A stretch of 64,000 bases of DNA from JBBRBB01 sp963830175 (GTDB taxonomy: Bacteria; Bacteroidota; Bacteroidia; Chitinophagales; Chitinophagaceae), in NCBI GenBank assembly GCA_963830175.1, contig CAWHKV010000009.1:372001-436000 (forward strand), in the 5' to 3' direction. Positions 57,838-64,000 of this stretch are shown one piece after another (position 1 is the stretch's first letter; every line of letters begins with the position of its first letter). Below the pieces are notes generated by a model. The model was not told the DNA's origin, searched no databases, and saw nothing but the letters and a program-made list of their open reading frames with translations. The translations under genes were made by a program, and so were the position numbers.

Positions 57838-58287
57838 TTAGTGCAATATCATTTCTATATGTTCTATTCCATCCTCCAGGTACATTTTACCTGATTGAAC
57901 AAATCCGAAACTTTCGTAAAATCTTTTAAGGTAAAGTTGCGCTCCGATCTTAATTGGTTGCCTGCCGAAAATCTGGTAGCATTCTTTAATGGATTGTTGC
58001 ATCAGCATTTTTCCTGCCCCTCTTTTTCTCACCTGCTTAGAAGTTACTACCCGGCCTATTGATATCATATCCTCATAAGCAATACCCTTTGGTACCAGGC
58101 GCGTGTACGCACATAGCGCTTCGCTTTCATATCCTAGTAAGTGCACGCAATGCTGGTCTTTATTATCGGCATCCTGAAAAACGCAATTTTGCTCTACTAC
58201 AAAAACCTCGTTTCTTAACTGAAGTATCTGGTAAACCTCAAGTGCCCTTAAATCATTAAATTTTTTGATAAGCCAATTGATCTGCAT
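57838..58287 (-). CDS. ElaA-like GNAT family N-acetyltransferase
   Basis: 149 residues from the ATG at 58287 (MQINW); a longer frame from 58332 is open but adds 15 residues that homologues lack. YQILQLRNEVFVVEQNCVFQD near residues 19-39 and SIGRVVTSKQVRKRGAGKML with the acetyl-CoA loop (RKRGAG) near 77-96 identify the ElaA subgroup. It transfers an acetyl group to an unknown amine. Confidence 0.9.
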   Translation of the reverse strand: MQINWLIKKFNDLRALEVYQILQLRNEVFVVEQNCVFQDADNKDQHCVHLLGYESEALCAYTRLVPKGIAYEDMISIGRVVTSKQVRKRGAGKMLMQQSIKECYQIFGRQPIKIGAQLYLKRFYESFGFVQSGKMYLEDGIEHIEMILH

Positions 58288-58426
58288 GATTGCCTGTGCG
58301 AAATACAAACATGTTTCATTTATGCCATCCATGCAAATTTTTGTTCCCCTTTTTGTTAATTTTTGTTTTCAAAAACTATAAAAAGTTGATACACACTTAA
58401 ATTACAGCCTAAATTATTGAAGACAT

Positions 58427-59557
58427 ATGAAGAATATTTTTGTTGGGATAGCTGCTTTATTGCTGGCAGTTTCAGTTAAAGCACAAAATCCTATTTACTA
58501 CTTATTGGTGGGTACCTATACCACCGGGGGCAGCGCGGATGGCATTCACGTTTACCGGTTTAACCCTAATAAAGGCGAAGCCACCTTTGTTAGTAAAACA
58601 AGTAATGTTCAAAACCCCTCATACCTAACCGTTTCCAAAGACTACAAGTTTGTTTATGCAGTAAATGAAAATGGTGGAGACGGACCGGGAGAATTAAGTG
58701 CCTTTGCATTTGATCGTAAAAAAGGTGAACTGGTATTTTTAAATAAGCAGCCTACCGATGGATATGCGCCTTGTTATGTTAGCATAGATTCTTCTGGCAA
58801 AAATGTTATTACGGCAAATTATGCCGGCGGAAATCTTACAGTATTTAAAACAAATGCCGATGGCTCGCTTCAGCCACACGTACAATTAGAAGGTCATGAT
58901 GGTTATGGAGTGAATGTAGAAAGGCAGGAAATGCCCCACCCCCACAGCATCGTATTCTCCCCCGATGAAAAATTTGCATTTAGTGCAGACCTGGGTAATG
59001 ACAGGTTGTACCAATATATATTTAACCCTAATGATGCTGCAAATGTTTTAACACCTGCCGACCCACCATATTACACGGTTGAAGATGGTTTTGGCCCAAG
59101 ACATTTTATTTTTAGCCCTGATGGAAAAACCGCTTACCTGCTGAACGAACTGGCTGGGCAGGTGATCGTCTATAATTATAATGATGGAAAACTTGCACCG
59201 GTACAAACCATCGCCTCTACAACTGCCGGTGAAAAAAATGACAGGGGCAGTGCAGATATACAAATAAGCCCCAATGGCAAATTTTTATACACCTCAAACA
59301 GGGGCGCTGCTAATGATATTGCATTATATAAAGTGCAGACAGATGGCACATTGTTAGCGAATGGTAACCAGAAGGTTGGTCCACGCCCCCGAAATTTTAT
59401 GGTTGACCCCACAGGCCGGTTTTTATTGGTCGCCAGCCAGGACGGAAATTCCATTCAAACATTTGTCATTAATAAAAATTTTGGGTTACTTCAGGAGTCT
59501 GGAACCAAGATAGATGTGCAAAAACCGGTATGCCTAAAAATGGTTCCCGTGCAATAA
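58427..59557 (+). CDS. secreted lactonase (6-phosphogluconolactonase-like, seven-bladed propeller)
   Basis: 376 residues. A signal peptide (about 1-19) is followed by a seven-bladed beta-propeller of the lactonase family (PF10282). Motifs are VGTYTTGGSADGIHVYRF, PSYLTVSKDYKFVYAVNE, PHPHSIVFSPDEKFAF, GFGPRHFIFSPDGKTAYLLNE and GPRPRNFMVDPTGRFLLVA. Because it is exported, it probably opens sugar lactones in the periplasm. That would suit products of the dehydrogenases encoded at 33-41 kb, but it is not adjacent to them. Confidence 0.93.
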   Translation: MKNIFVGIAALLLAVSVKAQNPIYYLLVGTYTTGGSADGIHVYRFNPNKGEATFVSKTSNVQNPSYLTVSKDYKFVYAVNENGGDGPGELSAFAFDRKKGELVFLNKQPTDGYAPCYVSIDSSGKNVITANYAGGNLTVFKTNADGSLQPHVQLEGHDGYGVNVERQEMPHPHSIVFSPDEKFAFSADLGNDRLYQYIFNPNDAANVLTPADPPYYTVEDGFGPRHFIFSPDGKTAYLLNELAGQVIVYNYNDGKLAPVQTIASTTAGEKNDRGSADIQISPNGKFLYTSNRGAANDIALYKVQTDGTLLANGNQKVGPRPRNFMVDPTGRFLLVASQDGNSIQTFVINKNFGLLQESGTKIDVQKPVCLKMVPVQ

Positions 59558-59600
59558 CGTTATTTTAATTCTTACCTTAAAAACCAACTAAACAACTAGT

Positions 59601-62342
59601 ATGAAAAAACAAATTCTTCTTGCATTATTCATAATGCAGGCTGGTATTTTACTTGCGCAAACTTCAACCAAAAAATATCCTGACCTGGATATACCCTATA
59701 AAAAGTATGTGCTGGATAATGGATTAACCCTTATAGTTCACGAAGACCATAAGGCACCTATTGCCGCCTTTAATATTTGGTACCATGTGGGTTCAAAAAA
59801 TGAAAAAACAGGAAAAACAGGGTTTGCACATTTATTTGAGCACCTTATGTTTAATGGAAGTGAGCACTACAACAAAGATTATTTTAGCCTGATGGACCAA
59901 ATAGGGGCCACAGATTTAAATGGAACTACCAATAACGACCGTACCAATTATTTTGAAAACTTCCCCGTACCTGCATTAGAAAAAGTTTTGTGGATCGAAA
60001 GCGACCGCATGGGCTTTATGGTAGGTGCCATAGATTCAGGAAAGCTTAGTGAGCAACGCGGCGTGGTGCAAAATGAAAAAAGGCAGGGAGAAAACCAGCC
60101 ATATGCAATAGCTGAAGACCTTACTGTTAAAAGCATGTACCCGGCATCTCACCCATATTCATGGACAGTTATTGGCGAAATGGAAGATCTTGATGCAGCC
60201 TCCCTGGATGATGTGAAGGAATGGTTTAAAACCTATTACGGGCCAAATAATGCCGTGATAGTTATTGCAGGCGATGTAAATGCAGATGAAACCTTTGAAA
60301 AAGTAAAAAAATATTTTGGCGATATTCCTGCCGGACCGCCCATTGCCAAACATGAAAAATGGATCGCCAAATTAGAAGGTGAACACAGGCAAACGGCACA
60401 AGACAGGGTACCACAGGCACGGCTGCAAAAAACATGGAACATCCCGGGCTGGGGCACTCCTGAAATTACTTACCTGAATTTATTGGGAGATATTCTAACA
60501 GAAGGTAAATCATCACGATTGTATAAAAAGTTAGTGTACGACAGCCAGCTTACCAGCAATGTGAACTTTTTTACGGATGATAAAGAAATAGGTGGACAAT
60601 TTTTTTTAATGGCTGATGCGAAACCGGGCGTAAGCCTCGATTCGATCAATACCATTATTAACCAGGAAATGAAGAAGGTTTTAAGCCAGGGCGTTACACA
60701 GGAAGAATTAGACCGTGCTAAAACCCGTTATTTTTCTTCTTTCATTAAAGGCATGGAACGCATTGGTGGTTTCGGTGGTAAGTCTGATATACTTGCTCAA
60801 AATGAAACGTATGGCGGCAGTGCTGATTACTATAAAAAAATTCAGCAGTGGGTGAAAAATGCAACCATTGCCGACCTGAAAAAAACCGCCAATGAATGGC
60901 TTACCGACGGAGAATATGTTTTACAAATATTGCCTTACGGTGATTATAAAACTGCAGAATCAACTGTAAAAAGAACTGAACAGCCTCCAATGAATGGTTT
61001 GTCTTTGGTTACTTTTCCAGCTGTTCAACAGTTTGCCTTAAGCAATGGATTGAAGGTAGCTTTAGTACAGAGAAGCGCTGTACCTGTGGTAACTATGTCC
61101 CTGATGTTTAATGCAGGCTATTCTGCAGATCAGTTTGCCAAAGCAGGTGTAGCAAGTCTTGCAGGAAGAATGCTTACCGAGGGTACTAAAACCAAAAATT
61201 CATTACAGATAAGTGATCAGTTGGCAGACCTTGGCGCGAGCATGTCTAGTTTTTCCGATATCGACAACACGTACCTAAGAATGAATGCCCTTAAAACAAA
61301 CTTTGATGCGTCATTAGAATTGTATACAGATGTGTTATTAAATCCATCATTTCCTCAATCAGACTTTGACAGGCTTAAAAAAGAACAGTTATTAAGAATT
61401 AAACAAGAGCAGGCACGCCCTGTATCTATGGGCTTACGCATATTACCGCAGTTATTATATGGTAAAGGGCATGCATATAGTAATCCTTTCACAGGGTCGG
61501 GCACAGAGTCAAGTGTAAGTGAAATCACGAGGAATGATATGTCCCAATTCCACGACACGTGGTTTTCTCCAGGTAATGCCATGTTATTTGTGGTAGGTGA
61601 TATATCTCAGCAGGATCTAAAGGGAAAACTTGAACGTTCTTTAGCTGGATGGAAAGAGCACGCGGTACCTTCAAAAAACATTAGCGAGGTGCAACTTGCA
61701 GAAAAGCCAAGTGTGTACATCATCGACAAACCGGGTGCAGGGCAGTCCATCATTTTTGCAGGTGTTATCAGTCCTTCAGCAAAAGATAAAGACTATGAAT
61801 CCTTTCAAATGATGAACCGCATTTTGGGCGGGGAGTTTACCTCACGCATCAATATGAATTTGCGGGAAGACAAACATTGGTCTTACGGTTCTTACTCATT
61901 TAATTTAGATGCCGCAGGACCGAGCTTCTTTTTAGGATATGCACCGGTACAGACAGATAAAACAAAAGAATCTGTTGCAGAACTGAAGAAAGAATTATCT
62001 GATTTTGTTGATACCCGCCCTGCAACCGATTTAGAATTTAATAAAGTTCAGAGCAACGCGGTAATGCAATTGCCTGGTATTTGGGAAACCAATTCTGCTG
62101 TGCTTGGCAGCCTTGAAGATGCAATGAAATATGACAGAGGTATAAACTATCTAAATAATTATCCAGATATGCTGCGTAAGCTTACGCTGGCTAATATAAA
62201 AGAGTCCGCTACCCGTGTTATAAAACCAAATAATCTTACCTGGGTTATAGTAGGCGACCGGTCAAAAATAGAATCAGGTATTAAAGACCTGAATCTTGGT
62301 GCCATTAAATATATAGATACCGAAGGCAATGAAATAAAGTAA
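59601..62342 (+). CDS. M16 family zinc peptidase (pitrilysin-like), two-lobed
   Basis: 913 residues. A signal peptide ends near residue 20 (ILLAQ). The inverted zinc motif HLFEH is at residues 77-81, with the third ligand Glu in GVVQNEKRQG near 157. The second half (about 485-900) repeats the fold without a zinc site, as in two-domain M16 proteins. It is probably a periplasmic oligopeptidase. It follows the lactonase gene by 43 bases. Confidence 0.95.
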   Translation: MKKQILLALFIMQAGILLAQTSTKKYPDLDIPYKKYVLDNGLTLIVHEDHKAPIAAFNIWYHVGSKNEKTGKTGFAHLFEHLMFNGSEHYNKDYFSLMDQIGATDLNGTTNNDRTNYFENFPVPALEKVLWIESDRMGFMVGAIDSGKLSEQRGVVQNEKRQGENQPYAIAEDLTVKSMYPASHPYSWTVIGEMEDLDAASLDDVKEWFKTYYGPNNAVIVIAGDVNADETFEKVKKYFGDIPAGPPIAKHEKWIAKLEGEHRQTAQDRVPQARLQKTWNIPGWGTPEITYLNLLGDILTEGKSSRLYKKLVYDSQLTSNVNFFTDDKEIGGQFFLMADAKPGVSLDSINTIINQEMKKVLSQGVTQEELDRAKTRYFSSFIKGMERIGGFGGKSDILAQNETYGGSADYYKKIQQWVKNATIADLKKTANEWLTDGEYVLQILPYGDYKTAESTVKRTEQPPMNGLSLVTFPAVQQFALSNGLKVALVQRSAVPVVTMSLMFNAGYSADQFAKAGVASLAGRMLTEGTKTKNSLQISDQLADLGASMSSFSDIDNTYLRMNALKTNFDASLELYTDVLLNPSFPQSDFDRLKKEQLLRIKQEQARPVSMGLRILPQLLYGKGHAYSNPFTGSGTESSVSEITRNDMSQFHDTWFSPGNAMLFVVGDISQQDLKGKLERSLAGWKEHAVPSKNISEVQLAEKPSVYIIDKPGAGQSIIFAGVISPSAKDKDYESFQMMNRILGGEFTSRINMNLREDKHWSYGSYSFNLDAAGPSFFLGYAPVQTDKTKESVAELKKELSDFVDTRPATDLEFNKVQSNAVMQLPGIWETNSAVLGSLEDAMKYDRGINYLNNYPDMLRKLTLANIKESATRVIKPNNLTWVIVGDRSKIESGIKDLNLGAIKYIDTEGNEIK

Positions 62343-62461
62343 GATTTCTTGCATTTCTTCATAATCATTTATTACTTACCTTACGAAGCTGGTTTGAAAC
62401 TTTTCAAACCGGCTTTGTACTTTTATATTGCTTGTATAAAACTTAAAACTACCTGTACTTT

Positions 62462-64000
62462 ATGGATGCTGCAATTCAATCGAAAGTAGATGCATGGCTT
62501 AACGGCGGTTATGATGCGGAAACCAAAAATGAGATCCGCCGAATGCAACAAGAACAACCTGAAGACCTCACTGAAAGCTTTTACCGCAACCTTGAATTTG
62601 GTACAGGCGGGCTGCGTGGCATAATGGGTGTTGGAACCAACAGGGTTAATAAATATACCATTGGTATGGCTACCCAGGGTTTTGCCAACTACCTTAAAAA
62701 ATTATATACAGACCAGGAGATCAAAGTAGCCATTGCGCACGATAGCCGCAATAACAGCCGCTTTTTTGCAGAAACAACCGCAAATGTTTTTGCTGCCAAT
62801 GGCATCAAAGCTTTTTTGTTCGACGACCTGCGACCCACGCCTGAATTAAGTTTCGCAATAAGAGACCTAAAATGCCAGGGTGGGGTAGTATGTACAGCAT
62901 CACACAATCCTAAAGAATACAATGGGTATAAAGCGTATGGGAATGATGGCGGGCAACTGGTGCCCCCACACGATAAAAATGTTATAAAAGAAGTAGAAGC
63001 GATCAGTGGTGTGAATGAAATTAAATTTACGGGCGGCGAAGAGAACATTACCATCATCGGTAAAGCAATGGATGAGAAATACATAAGCATGGTTAAAAGC
63101 CTGAGCGTGTATCCCGAGATCATTCAAATACAACACGACCTTAAAATTGTATATACCCCAATACATGGAACGGGTATTAAACTGGTTCCTGAAGTGTTAA
63201 GTGAGTTTGGGTTTACCAATGTAACAATTGTTGAAGAACAGGCGAAGCCAGATGGAAATTTTCCTACGGTAAATTATCCCAATCCCGAAGAAAGCGATGC
63301 TATGGCAATTGGTCTTAAAAAAGCCAAAGAAATAGATGCTGATATATTATTAGGTACCGATCCCGATGCAGACCGTGTAGGCATTGCAGTAAAAAATGAT
63401 AAAGGCGAATGGATTCTAATGAATGGCAACCAGACAGCCGTTCTGGCGTGCGCATACATGATAGAGGCACGCAAAGCAAAAGGCATTGCGCAACCTAATG
63501 ATATGGTGATAAAGACCATTGTTACTACCGAAATGATCGATGCCATTGCAAAAGCAAATGGCGTTGCATGTTACAATGTGCTAACGGGTTTTAAATGGAT
63601 AGCCGAGTTGATAAAGGAAAAAGAAGGAAAGGAAAATTACATCATTGGAGGAGAAGAAAGTTTTGGATTAATGATCGGTGACCAGTTGCGGGATAAAGAT
63701 GCCATCAGTGCTGTTGCATTTTTATGCGAGATGGCAGCGTATGTAAAGAATGAAGGAAAAACCTTGTATGGGAAGCTTATAGAATTATACAGGCAATATG
63801 GCTTTTACCTGGAGCACCTGATTAGCATAACCAAAAAGGGAATGACGGGTCAGCAGGAGATAGCAGACATGATGCAACGGTATAGAGATAACCCGCCTAC
63901 ACAAATCAACAATGTGGCTGTAAAAACATTGCTCGATTATGAAACCCAGCAGGGCAAAGACCTGCAGTCAGGTAACTCATGGAAAATTGATCTTCCTAAA
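62462..64000 (+). CDS. phospho-sugar mutase (phosphoglucomutase/phosphomannomutase), truncated by the window end
   Basis: The first 513 residues of a family normally about 570-580 long. GTGGLRGIMGVGTNRVN is near residues 46-62, the phosphoserine loop is CTASHNPKEYNG near 143, the metal loop is GTDPDADRVG near 300, and the substrate loop is IGGEESFG near 395. It interconverts 1- and 6-phosphosugars. A possible TACTTTAT box overlaps the start codon, with TTG 21 bases upstream. Confidence 0.95.
   Translation, partial: MDAAIQSKVDAWLNGGYDAETKNEIRRMQQEQPEDLTESFYRNLEFGTGGLRGIMGVGTNRVNKYTIGMATQGFANYLKKLYTDQEIKVAIAHDSRNNSRFFAETTANVFAANGIKAFLFDDLRPTPELSFAIRDLKCQGGVVCTASHNPKEYNGYKAYGNDGGQLVPPHDKNVIKEVEAISGVNEIKFTGGEENITIIGKAMDEKYISMVKSLSVYPEIIQIQHDLKIVYTPIHGTGIKLVPEVLSEFGFTNVTIVEEQAKPDGNFPTVNYPNPEESDAMAIGLKKAKEIDADILLGTDPDADRVGIAVKNDKGEWILMNGNQTAVLACAYMIEARKAKGIAQPNDMVIKTIVTTEMIDAIAKANGVACYNVLTGFKWIAELIKEKEGKENYIIGGEESFGLMIGDQLRDKDAISAVAFLCEMAAYVKNEGKTLYGKLIELYRQYGFYLEHLISITKKGMTGQQEIADMMQRYRDNPPTQINNVAVKTLLDYETQQGKDLQSGNSWKIDLPK

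Overview
The window is bacterial chromosome from a member of the Bacteroidota, most likely family Chitinophagaceae or a close relative. That is an inference from AT-rich DNA, -7 boxes of the form TAnnTTTG in front of many genes, an almost complete lack of Shine-Dalgarno sequences, and marker families such as DUF4834, DUF6089, TamB-like and AIM24 proteins. There is no tRNA, rRNA, CRISPR array, insertion sequence or prophage. Genes are dense and no stretch longer than about 300 bp lacks a gene.

Layout. 1-4.1 kb (minus): the N-terminal 1077 residues of a TamB/AsmA-like envelope protein, preceded by two small genes. 4.2-12.3 kb: an AI-2E/PerM-type permease, then a minus-strand multidrug efflux operon (TetR, TolC, HlyD adaptor, RND pump), with the pump gene riddled with indels. 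12.4-19 kb (plus): cupin, DUF502, serC, DUF1015, TPR protein, acyl-CoA ligase. 19-28.6 kb (mostly minus): small membrane protein, ComB-like phosphatase, the rimP-nusA-infB translation operon, HAD phosphatase, mreBCD. 28.8-31.8 kb: radical SAM/SPASM protein, YceI, acylphosphatase, AIM24 protein. 32-41.2 kb: two divergent operons that together look like a 3-keto-sugar (glucoside 3-dehydrogenase) catabolic locus. 41.3-47.4 kb (minus): TerC, pyrD, a secreted unknown, def, ruvX, a UbiA prenyltransferase, a TrmH-type methylase, scoA. 47.6-64 kb: malate dehydrogenase, a secreted caspase-like protein, a PhoB/PhoR-like pair, a TAT-exported Gfo/Idh protein, ftsK, DUF6089, ElaA-like acetyltransferase, lactonase, M16 peptidase and a truncated phospho-sugar mutase.

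Sequence quality is itself a result. Many reading frames are broken by single-base insertions or deletions, concentrated at about 5.4-7.4 kb and 34.5-36.3 kb, with isolated cases elsewhere. Restoring the frames almost always gives continuous, family-like protein. One apparent 486-residue fusion protein (31976-33436) is resolved as two ordinary genes by restoring one missing base. Unpolished long-read indels are the simplest explanation; real gene decay cannot be excluded from sequence alone.

The items most worth following up are the divergent 3-keto-sugar locus, the secreted caspase-fold protein with a His/Cys dyad, a terminator-like hairpin in the rimP-nusA-infB leader, a probable TetR operator, and several -7 boxes placed almost on the start codon.
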